From NCBI RefSeq assembly GCF_963678635.1, contig NC_087068.1, positions 26,290,318 to 26,354,317 on the forward strand: a DNA stretch of 64,000 nucleotides, given 5' to 3'. A program made the translations under genes and the position numbers. Positions within the stretch are counted from its first letter, which is position 1. Each line of letters begins with the position of its first letter. The stretch is from Symsagittifera roscoffensis. Its lineage: Eukaryota; Xenacoelomorpha; Acoela; Convolutidae. This document shows, one piece after another, positions 11,054 to 21,310 of this stretch. The notes below the pieces were generated by a model that made no database searches, was not told where the DNA came from, and worked only from the letters and a program-made list of their open reading frames with translations.

Positions 11054-11830
11054 GCAATCGATAAGAGCCAGTCGATTTGATAAGTAATGAAACCAATTAT
11101 TGGGTTTCTGAAAGCTTAATCTTTTGTAGCTGTATAATTTACATGCGATAATCGGTTGCATTTTTATTGTTGCTGGGTATTCCGAAATACTAAAACAAAA
11201 AATCAGTCCCATTTGTACCAAAATAAAAAATCAACCGCGTTAGTACCAAAAAAAACTGCATAAAGACTACCTAGCCGACTATTTTGAGCTCTTTGTTTAA
11301 GATTGCCTGTTGAACTTTTGTGTTAAGTCCTACCCTCTGTTGGTAATCTCACAAAATGCTGGCCGCGACAGGCGGTGGTCAGTATTTTGCTGTTTAGTGT
11401 TCTGCTGTTTGAACCGCAGAAAACTAATTTATTGATTCGTTCTATCACAGTTTGACCAATCAGAAATCGAGTTGAATAGTTTTGGTTCAGATGGGACCGA
11501 CTTTTCATTTTGGTGCAAATGAACAAATGAACCTTGGTATAAATGGGACTTCACCTTGCTTTTGCCAGAGCGGGTAGCGCTGGCTAACATCAATTGGTCA
11601 ATATTTATTTTTTTTTGGTCTAGATTTAATTGATTTCTCTGTGATGTTTTTGAGTTAGTTCTGACTTCGAAGTATCAAAATCTTGGGTCTCGAGGTGTTT
11701 GTCTCCAGATAATCAATCGGATGGAATTGTTTGTTCGTTCGATCTCAGAAAGAAGAATATTACTTGATTGTTTTTTCCCATACCCACCAAATTACATCAA
11801 ACAAACGCCAAGTGACGTAAAAAAATATCA
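11054..11830. other. Gene-free interval containing the family C copy
   Basis: Apart from the family C similarity, this interval shows no coding frame and no recognisable RNA. Poly-T runs are frequent. Confidence 0.5.
11300..11560 (+). repeat. Family C repeat, copy 1
   Basis: A segment beginning ttaagtcctaccctctgttgg (about 11322) and running through tgctggccgcgacaggcggtgg resembles 16365-16450. Similarity is clear for about 80 bases and fades after that. Its class is unknown. Confidence 0.4.
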
Positions 11831-11838
11831 AATGTGAG

Positions 11839-12206
11839 CAGGGGCGGATCTAGGATTTTCTCGAGGGGGGGGGGGGCGGATTTTCAAAAAAATTTCCAAA
11901 ATTTTGACGACCTTTTTTTTTAGGTCGACCAAATTGATTTTTTGAGCTCTCCCAAAGCACTGTTTTGCTCCTTTTTGGGGGTAAATTTTCTGCGCCGCAG
12001 GCAAATATTTGAAAAAACAGTCAAAAAAGCCGTTTTTTTTGGCGTGCGCTCCCCCTCAAAGTTAGTATATATTGGCGCCGAAGGCGCCTTCAGAAAAAAT
12101 TTAGGGTCGGTCGGCCAAAAATGTATTTCTGAAAAAGTATCAAAGGGAGGACCCTTTGGATCGGCAGGGGGTCGAATCCCTGAATCCCCCCCTAAATCCG
12201 CCCCTG
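11839..12206. mobile_element. hAT-type MITE, complete, with 8-bp target duplication
   Basis: The left end is CAGGGGCGGATCTAGGATTT and the right end is its near complement, ending AAATCCGCCCCTG. AATGTGAG directly flanks the element at 11831-11838 and 12207-12214, a perfect 8-bp target duplication. That size, with CAGGGG-type ends, is typical of the hAT superfamily. The inside is GC-richer than its surroundings, includes ggcgccgaaggcgcc and has no transposase. Other copies in the window are at 47728-48133 (complete), and at 38107, 45760, 50800 and 60000 (partial). Confidence 0.9.
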
Positions 12207-12577
12207 AATGTGAGCCATACCAGTTGTATTTTAAGACGCAAGAGAAGTTTTTGGAAAAAGATATGTTTTGAAAAAAAAACTGGTTTAAGATTTCACATTT
12301 TAAACTTATTATCAGCGATCACCAGGCGGCAGCGGTAGTAACCAATCAAATAAGTAAACATCAGCAAATGAATCGGTTTCTTTTTTTTCTGAAACATGAT
12401 AACTTTGGTCTAAACTATCTGTGCAACTCGCACTGTAACCGGTTTGCCTTGCTTTGTATATCTGAAATTTGATACCGTAGACAAAGATTTTCAACGTTCA
12501 GTCATTCTTTTTGAAGTGAAAAAAAAAGTATCTGCACAAATTTTCAAATACAACCTAAACATATCTTTTTCTTGCAG

Positions 12578-14801
12578 GCAACAAATACTACCCAATTCTA
12601 ACTGTAGACGAAGCTAGGCGCAGTTCAGCAACAGTATCTACTATAAAACATCTTCTTCTAAATTCGGATCTCAAACCGATTCCAGGAATGAATCGCGTTC
12701 TTGAGTCATCAGTCGACGAAGACGATGAGTCTGTTTCAACCAATCGGGAGCCACAAAAACCGTATGTCTCATCCAATCAGGAACGAGCTCACTCAATTGA
12801 TGTGAATGGAAGTACTGTCTCGCAAAAACGAGGCGATATTATTCGGAAATCGGATAGTGCCGATAACAACATGAAGACATCAGAATCAAGCGAATCCTCG
12901 CTCGGATCTATTCAAACTGCACCCCCCGAACGAAGAATGTCGAATAAGAGCTTGAGAAGAATTAATCGGCTGGGTAAGTCGCCTAAAATTGACGGCGCAA
13001 TTTGCGAAGACGGAGATGCTTCGAATGTTCCAACTGAAGATGATACAAACCACTCGGCTGATGTCGAGGACTCGGAAGATGAAAAAATGGAACGAAACTC
13101 GAGACCAGTTAGTGTTTAGTTATTTCTTTTGTTTTTTTTCTGATTTTCTTACAAGAAAAAAAAAGAATTCAAATCCCACATTTTTATTTTAAATTTTTCA
13201 AACTTAAAACAACTCTTAAATTGGATAGTTTCAGGGTTTTCAGATTACAAGAGAAAACTTTAGACAAGTCATTTGCTGAAAGTTTATTGAAGAGGTGGAT
13301 CTCAATAGCAAATTTCCTGTCTACAAAACGTTGCAACGAAAAATCGCCTATTTATAGAACTAATGCAAAGGTTAACCATAATATACGAAAAGTGAACTTT
13401 TCAAATAATCATTTTTACAATTGAGAAGATCGGAGTGCTTACAAGATCCGTTAGTTCATTCTATAATTTATTCGTTTATGAATCGAGCACATATTACTGA
13501 GATAATTTTTTTTATGAGTGTACAATTTTGGTAGCGCCGATTCTTGAATAAATGATTAATTGTGGATTTTGACTTTCGTGATATGCTTAATTTTTCATGG
13601 CAGATATGTTTTTTCTTTGCTTCAGAAAATGACTGGCAAGCAAAAGATACCCACCATATCAACGACGTCTTCCTCGCCCTACTTACAAGTTCCGCAAACA
13701 GGGCCGCAATACCTCGATCATAAATTCACCCGAAATAAATCCAAGAGTCTCCGGGAGAATTCGGGACACAAGTCTCTCTCGTCACCGACATGCGACGAGT
13801 CGTCAACTCGGAAACGAATGAGTCTCGATCGCATTCTATCCAGCCAATGCCAGTACTGCATTGCTGAAATTATGACCTCAAACCCTGATTCAAATATCAC
13901 TGAATCTGAAAAACTATTTACAAATACTGATGGAAAAGTGATTACAAACCCAGGAAAAGCGCTGACCGTTGATCTCAATTCAAATTCAGACACTTTTGAT
14001 GTTCCGCGCGAGAAAACTTGCGGTGTTCCTCGCGGAAAAAGTTGTGGTGCTGCGCGCAGAAACTCAAAATCACCTCATTTTTCTCAATTTTGCACTGAAG
14101 GCGAAAATCTTTGCCAACTATGTGTTACAGAAAGTAGTCATAAATTCGTAAATAGAGAAACATCGGCAAGTTCAGGTTGCAGATCTAAGCCACTTTCGCC
14201 GAGCGATGGCAAACAAATATTCAAAAATACATTTTTCTACCAGGGAACTCCGGTTAATAAATATCACAGTAAAGATTTTACGAGTTTTAAATTCAATGCA
14301 AGCCAAAACTCTGGTAAAAATACTATGGAACGAAGCAACAGCACCAGATTATACGAATCGCGGAATAATCAAGTTAGTTATCAAGTTGCCGAAAAACGAA
14401 GATCAACTACCCATCTTCGGAACCCTAGAAAGTCGCCCTCGAATAGTTTACGTGACGAGCAGGTTCAAGAAGCAGAAGACTTTGCGAATAATCATCAATT
14501 GAAGCCGACAAGTAATGTTCGTCGCACAAGAAGCACACGAGAACGAAGACGTTCTCGTCATTTAACTCCGAGCGATGATCGTCAGGTCTCACCAGGATCA
14601 CCGCGAGGAGGTAGTTTCCGAGAACGACGAACGAGTAGCAGTCGGAAGAAATTGAGTCCGAGACTGACTAGTTTCGAAGATTTCCAGAACTTTAGCTTGC
14701 TAATGGCCGGTCACAAAGTTGAAATTCCAGCTTGGAAAAAGCATGAAAAAACAATGCAAGCTTTTTACAGTAATAGTCACGATGCCGATATATCGTCGTA
14801 G
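12578..14801 (+). CDS. Unrecognised disordered Ser/Arg-rich protein, two 3' exons (12578-13107, 13626-14801)
   Basis: Exon one follows a cttgcag acceptor at 12571-12577 and stays open from its first base, so the true start lies upstream. It ends at 13107 before gttagt. Exon two starts at 13626 after a pyrimidine-rich ttgcttcag, and both ends are phase 0, giving about 567 visible residues. The first exon is acidic and rich in Ser, Asp and Glu (for example VDEDDES). The second is basic and Ser/Arg-rich, with two CxxC pairs (QCQYC, LCQLC), a short tandem VPREKTCG/VPRGKSCG repeat, many RRxS and SP sites, and a C-terminal EDFQNFSLLMAG segment. I see no known domain, signal peptide or membrane segment. 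Composition suggests a phosphorylated scaffold or regulatory protein, which is inference only. A polyadenylation signal AATAAA is at 14929-14934. Confidence 0.75.
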
Positions 14802-14928
14802 CTCATAGATCTAGCGAGTTATTAGTGAAACCGGTCGTTTTAACTTCTTTTAAGTGCGCATTTTATTTTTTTACGCATTTTTAAGTTTTTCTTAAGAAAA
14901 GTTCATGCCTTTAAACTAATTAAAGCGC

Positions 14929-14934
14929 AATAAA
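14929..14934 (+). promoter_or_regulatory. Polyadenylation signal of the Ser/Arg-rich gene
   Basis: AATAAA lies 128 bases after the stop codon in AT-rich sequence. It is the first canonical hexamer downstream of the coding region. Confidence 0.6.
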
Positions 14935-16290
14935 ATTGCGAACAAAATACCTAATTTAAAAAACTTTGTTTTAAGACTCACTTTGTTAAATGATGGTGAT
15001 AACGCAAAGCATCATGTTTCCAGTTTTTCTTAAGAAAAATGACAATTGAAAGAGGTTAAAACGATACTGTAGTTGGTCTTGATATTAAAATCTGCCTAGT
15101 ACAATATTATAAGGTTAGTTCTGAGCATAGTCCCATACACAAAGACATATAAATCCCTGAAAAAAAAAAGAATTTCAAGGAGGGGGTTATAGCCTGATCG
15201 GTACTAGGCCGGGGTACTATAATGAGAAGAGCCCGATTTTTAATGTTACTTCTATAAAATTTTAGCAATATTAGATACTGCGTTTATATTCTGACTTTGT
15301 AACAAGAATGAGGTTAATTAATTTTTAGTTTTCTTTTATAATAATGATCTGACAATGCAGGTGACTACCAGTCAAATGACCATGGTCGGGATTCTAAAGC
15401 GACATATGATCTGTGCTTGCTTCTTATGGGTGAGAAAACAACTTCGGGCTCAAAACAAAAAATAATCGCCACTCTTGAGTATTTTTTGAAAAGCTTGAAC
15501 TACACAATTGATTTTTGGCGCGCTCTTTTCCTTAAATTTAGAACATATTGGCGCCGAACTCGTTTTTGGATTGGCTGTCGTAAATACTATCAGGCTTTCA
15601 TAAGCAAAGATGGCTGAAGTAAATGGTTATCATTTTGTTTTAAGAAGTTTCTGATTTCGTGGGATTCCTGGAAAAAGGGTACCTAGCTAGTGTGCATGCC
15701 TGGTTTTCAAAGATTTGTATCTTAGACTTCCTGGCAAATTTCTGGGTGGCCCCTGGCACGAATTGCTGAATTACCCTGGGCTTTTCACGTTCCTGATAGG
15801 AAATCAAAGGTTTCCCCTTGGCTATGTAACCCAAGGCGACTCAGAACTGAAGGTGCGGCTGGGGTATTTAATCTGTAGCACAAAAGTGAGTCACCGTAGA
15901 TTGCCAAACATTCCGTGTGCAAATTCTTCTACTCTGCACTCAAACACCGTTATCATGATCTTCAATTTATAAAACTTACTAGAAACAAAATTTAAAAGCA
16001 ATAATTAAACAGAAACAAATGAAGCTTAAAATTATGATACATCAATTTTTTGAAGAAACATTTTAAACAAATTCCACCTCGCATCACCACGTTATTTTTA
16101 AAAAAATTTTCTTTTTGTCTGCAAAGCAGAACTAAAAGTTTTGCAATATATCAAACCGAGTGTCTCTGAAAATTGCAGATTTCATGTTATAGTTTTTTGT
16201 ATATAATATATCGGTGCTTATACAAAATAGTTGAAAGCAAATTAATCGAAAAAACCATGTAATGAAGGAAAAATCAGTCAGATACAAAAC
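14935..16290. other. Gene-free interval with a faint hAT-MITE remnant
   Basis: I see no gene. At about 15515-15560 the words gcgcgctc and acatattggcgccgaa resemble the inside of the hAT MITE at 11839, so an old copy may lie here. The rest shows no structure I can name. Confidence 0.4.
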
Positions 16291-16299
16291 AGTCCGGTT

Positions 16300-16620
16300 T
16301 GAGGTCGCGTGTGGGCGCGCTGCGCGCGCGTCGCCTCTTTGCGGCAATAACCGGCTCTAAATGTCGTATTAAGTCCAACCCTCTGATGGCAAGTTCGCAA
16401 CACGTTGGCGCAACTGCGGTGATCCCTATTTTGTTGTGTATTTTGTTGAACAAAGGACGGTTCTCGGCCTACCGGCTTTTTAAAACAATTATTTCTTGGG
16501 ACTGTTTTTCGAACTGCTTTGTATTGAATTGTTTTTTCTCATTCCGGCTGTTTTGTATTGGACTATTTGTATGGGACTGTTTATACAGACACGATTATGC
16601 CCAGGTATCGGATTTATGTC
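16300..16620 (+). repeat. Family C repeat, copy 2, with a GC-rich patch
   Basis: A GC-rich patch (gtgggcgcgctgcgcgcgcg, about 16310) is followed by ttaagtccaaccctctgatgg (about 16368), which matches the family C segment near 11322. A 120-codon open frame spans it, but its product is rich in Cys and Phe with no domain. I treat it as chance. Confidence 0.4.
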
Positions 16621-16877
16621 ATTTGAACATTTTCGATAATCAATCTTACTTTTTAGTCTAATTAGATGTTTTTTTAACCAAAACGGGAAGCTTAACATTA
16701 CAGAAAACGGAACAACTGCTGGGCTTTTAGTGAATAATAGACGCAATAGACGAATAAAAATAATTTCGACATATCCTTGATGAAACGCTTTTCCCTTCTT
16801 GAAAACTGTCCAATAGTCAAATAAAAAATCTCTTCAATAAAAATTCATTGTCCTCCCAATAAATGCGTAGTCTACTC

Positions 16878-17497
16878 CTGTTCCGATTTCGCAGAAAGTG
16901 CGGAATATTTATGCTTGGTGTGGTTTTTTTCAGTCAAATTTCACATTTTAACTAAACCTTTTCGTAGATATTTTTCGTAGCAGGCTTATAGCAAGATTAT
17001 TGTGTTTCTGAAATCAATTTGAAAAAAATGACGCGTAATCATTTTTCGAAAAAATATGACAGTATAATTTTGGAACTGCTTTGACGGCTATGATTCAAAC
17101 GGGGATAATTAACGGGCGAAATATATCGCTCTATTACAGCTTGAGCGTTTGTCTAATTCGATTCAGAAATTATTCTAACTGTTTTTAAGGACAGCTACTT
17201 GGCACTACTTATATGTTGTAAGACTCTAAACACATCTTTTTGTACTATAATAGCGTGTGAGGAAACCTTTTCCAAAAAGTCCAAAAAATATTCAATTTTT
17301 TTTTAAAAACTTTTGCCAACTCATATCCTTTTAACTTATTCTATAATCCTTGGACACTATAGCAGAGATAAGAGTTTTGCTCGGATACGAGAAGTCTCTT
17401 TTTTGGTATATTATGAATTATATTTTCTTGACTTAATTTTTCTCTATTGGATTTTATAGAGAGGTCGTTACATTCAGAGCTTTACCCTGATAAAAGC
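16878..17497 (+). repeat. Family A repeat, strongly diverged copy
   Basis: It begins tgttccgatttcg and follows the family A order: ggaatatttatgct, a T-run, tcaaatttcacattttaact, ggcgaaatatatcgct, tatagcgtgtgagg, and finally a decayed hairpin module (attcagagctttaccctgat, about 17472). Divergence is the greatest among the family A copies apart from the one at 62885. Confidence 0.6.
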
Positions 17498-18858
17498 AAA
17501 TTTGAAGGAAAAATTTATTATGTGTTTGTTAACATCTTCCTTGGCCAATTTGTTGATGCCTTTATGGATTCACTTGAAGAAGTGAAATCCTTGCTACTGC
17601 CCAATACCAAAATTTTGAGAACGAAAAATTTTCGGCTAACATCAAAAATTTTTCAAACAGTTTAAGCAATAATAAACAAGGCTTGTGAGTAGCAAATAGT
17701 TTTAGAATCAAAAAGGTTGAAGTGAGCTTCTTCGAAAAACTGATAAACATTTATCTTTAAATTTTTTATCTGTAAAATTTCTGGATATTTTAGTCTACAA
17801 AGACAGATCAAATACATAAAAATTGCTATTTGAAAACTAACAAAAAAACTAACTTGTCATAAAGTTTCAGAATGTTTATATTGCAATAACTTTATAATGC
17901 CAATAGTTAATTTGCATCATACTTGTTATGAAATATGTTTTATTAAAAAAACTATTTAAAAAAAAAAGATTTTCATTAACTGCTTCATATCATTAAAAAT
18001 TTTCAGATTTGTACAAATATTGACCTATTGTCAAAAAATATATGTTTCTATTTTTAGTCCAGGGTAAACTCTTTTTTTTAAAAAAAATCTGGTTTTTGTG
18101 GATACATATAACTTTCTAGTTCCTTAGCATTTTTCGGTTTTCATGTTTTTAATTGAACGATTTTGCCTGAAAAATATTATAGTCAACTTTTAATAATCAT
18201 ATATATTAGCAAAATTAAATACTGTCATCAAAAATCAATTTGTGAGACTAGCAAAGTTTTTTATTCCTTTTTGCTTTTGTTTGTCATTTTTTTAACTTTT
18301 TTTCCGAAATAAATTTTTCTGTTGTTTAATTAAAATTTGTTTGTTCATTTTAATGTTTTCTTACTTGCAAAACTAAAATTCTGCAATTTTTTTAGTGTTC
18401 TGTTCAATTTCATCTTACAGTCTTGTTCTGTTTTGACATAACTTTTGCAATAATTCCAAAAAACCAATTCCTGTAACACTGTCAAAATCTTCAACTAAAC
18501 GATGATGAATTGAAGTTAAAAAAATTCTAACGTCAGGCGTTAATTTTGACTTACTATTTTGTAAATAGGTAATAAGCATTATTCTGATGAAGTGACAATG
18601 TGTAGATAACTCGAAGTAAGTTACATCCTCTACAATTTGTTGCGATTCACTCTAATGTTGAACGCTAAGAGTTAAATGAATGCTGAGAAAAATTCAAAAA
18701 ACGAAATTTAAAACGCGAAAATTGTTCAATTGTGGCAACGTCTTGTGGTATTTTCATAAGCATTACTTTCGTAGGGATGCAGGTTTCCGTTCAGCTTAGC
18801 TTGAACACAGTGTACAATATTATCTTAACTAAGACTTAATTTCAGTTGATTTCTCAAT
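17498..18858. other. Gene-free interval
   Basis: This is AT-rich sequence with long T-runs. No coding frame, RNA gene or repeat was recognised. Confidence 0.5.
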
Positions 18859-19362
18859 TTTTGTTCCGACGGGGTGGGTTTTTTTTTCTTCAGACAAATT
18901 TCGACTTTTTAACTAGCCATTTTGACGGAATTTTTTTATATCATTCGAAAATTATTGTTGTCCTGAGCTCAAATTCAAAAAGATATTTCACCTGTGATCA
19001 TTTTTCGTAAAGTTACGGGGGTTTAAAGATTGCCACTTTGGCCAATTTTGGACAATTAACGCGCGATACAATTTGCGCTATTAACGCGTAAGCGGAGATT
19101 TAATCCGTCTTAGAAATCGTTCCAAATTGGTTAAAAGAAGCTTATTTGCCATAAATAGTTTGTTACAAGGAGCGAAATTTATCCTTTTGTACTTTATATG
19201 GCGTGTGGGGGGGATGATTTTCATAAAAACTTTCAAATAAAAAAAAAGTTTCATTTTGTTTTCATTGAATTTTTTAAGGTTATTACGGCTCCATAAACTT
19301 TAAAAGGCAGTCGGAACATTCAGGACATCGCCTTGATACGAGCAGTCTTGTTTATGTTAGTG
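18859..19362 (+). repeat. Family A repeat, copy with a 5' internal deletion
   Basis: It starts ttgttccgac and jumps directly to ggggtggg, lacking about 35 bases (the gatacgaaag to ttgtgctc segment) present in the copies at 29961 and 32894. The remainder is collinear, including attaacgcgtaagcggagatt and tatatggcgtgtgggg. It ends with a mutated hairpin module (CAGGACATCGCCTTG) and cttgttta at about 19352-19359. Confidence 0.8.
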
Positions 19363-21310
19363 AATACACGAGAAAATCTTGCACCAAAACCCTTTTAAGT
19401 AGCTTTGTGACCAAATGCATAGGAAAAACTCTCTTTAAAATCTGTGCAAAATTGATTTGCTTTGCTCAATTTTTTTTGTGCGGCCTTGCCATTTTTTGAG
19501 CCTGACTATCCAATAAAAAATCACCTGGAAGGAATGTTTCGTAGTTATCGATATCATGCAATTCATATGAGAAAAATTAATTATTCATAAAAATTAAAAT
19601 TGATAAGAAAAATTGATAAAAAGGAAAAAAACGACTGATTTTTTTTTCCTTTTTTGATGTTATTTTTATCCCCGCACACGCAATAAACAACCGAAAAAAA
19701 CATTTTCAGTGTCTGATTTTATTTTTATAAGGTCACAATTGCTCATACTGCACCATTTGTTCAATCATTTTTTGAAGGTTTTCAAAAAAAACAGTTTGAA
19801 ATTTTCTGATATCTAACGCTCGATATTTTGTCCTACATTAAAGCGTTCGTGGCGAACTGAATCATTCAGAATGAACTGAGGGAAGCGGTTTGTTTTTGCA
19901 ATTTTGTTACCCGGTTTTCATTTTGCAGTTTACATGGGATGTAGAACAAATCAAAGAAAAAAACCGGAGCATATAATATTGAGAGCCAAATAAAAGCCGG
20001 TTCCTGAATCCTTTTTTTTTCTGTGGCGTACAATCTGTTAAAAACCCCTTTTTTTCTGTGGAGTATAATCCAGACTAACATAACGCAAAATTAGTGCAGC
20101 TTCAAATAAGCGAAGATTTTTTCCTACGATCTGGATCATTTTGATGTCAAAACTAATTTCAAACTAATTTCAATCGGGATCGTTTGTTCTATGTTCGTCT
20201 GGGACTAAGTTTAAGATTCATCGTACAAATATTCAAATAGATCAAAAGGTAACAGATCAATTATTCAAATAGTTGTTAAAACATTTGACCGTTTTACGAA
20301 AACGAAAGCCAGAAAGAGAAAGGTTAATTACGAAAACAAGTAATGTTGCAGTGATAATAGTATATTAACAGCTTTCATGTTCAAAACTTTTGACAAAAAA
20401 ATCCAAAAAGAAAACAAACATTCCGGCTCATAACCTCACAGTATGAAACACAACTCGAAACATAGCTACTGTAATTTAAATCACGTAGCACATAAAACGA
20501 CGAAATTTTTCTGGTCATGTTTTTCACAAATTTTGGTTTGTCGATGTTCGCTTCGACACGTTTCCCAATTGACATTTTCCACAAGTATTTCACAACTTCA
20601 TTCAAGTTATACAAAAATCAAAAACAAAAAAAAAACAATTAATCGACCGTGTCTTCAATGCTCTGACTAAGCTTGTAAATTTAACACCCTTTAATTTTTT
20701 AGAAAAAAAGAAACCGTGTTGTTTTGATGATTTGAGCAGTAAAAAAACGCCAGCCTTCCTATTTTGTTTTACTTCATTTTTTACTGATTGCATAGACTGA
20801 CTTTTTTCTGTTGGAATGTCAAATTGCAAAAGTAATTGCTCTTCACAAGTTTGGTCAAATAGACGATTTTGATGATTACAGACATAATATTTAATAACTA
20901 ATATTTAGACCCAGATTTTAGTCCGTACGTTTTTTGGAAATTAATCATCAGCAATAGAATGATCAGTTTTCTCAATCATGATGATAGTTTAAAACCTAAA
21001 AAAATTAGTGGGAATTTCCATTATGAGTTAATGTTAACAAATCAAAAAAAATTCACAAATTCTTCCTCATTTAAAAAGATTTGCCTGTATAGTGTTTCTG
21101 ATGCCAAAGACAGCGTTTATAGCCGCAAAACTTATAAATATGACGCAGTTTGTGGCATGGCTAATTTTTAAAAATTGTTTCTGAATTTTTCCCTTGCAAA
21201 CGAAACTTTAGGACAAACGTTAAAAAGGGCAGTCAAAACATTCAAGTGTTAGCTTTAAATCTGTTAATCAAATTTTTAAAATAGCTAAGTTGTTTAATAC
21301 TGCAGATACT
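19363..21310. other. Gene-free interval downstream of the minus-strand sulfotransferase
   Basis: No gene was recognised. A degenerate copy of the hairpin-module prefix, gggcagtcaaaacattcaag, lies at about 21226. Canonical polyadenylation signals for the sulfotransferase are not evident close to its stop. Confidence 0.5.

Noticed and set aside
16299-16661. A 120-codon frame in the GC-rich patch
   Set aside because: It lies in a repeat, has no domain, and its Cys/Phe-rich composition matches translation of T-rich sequence.
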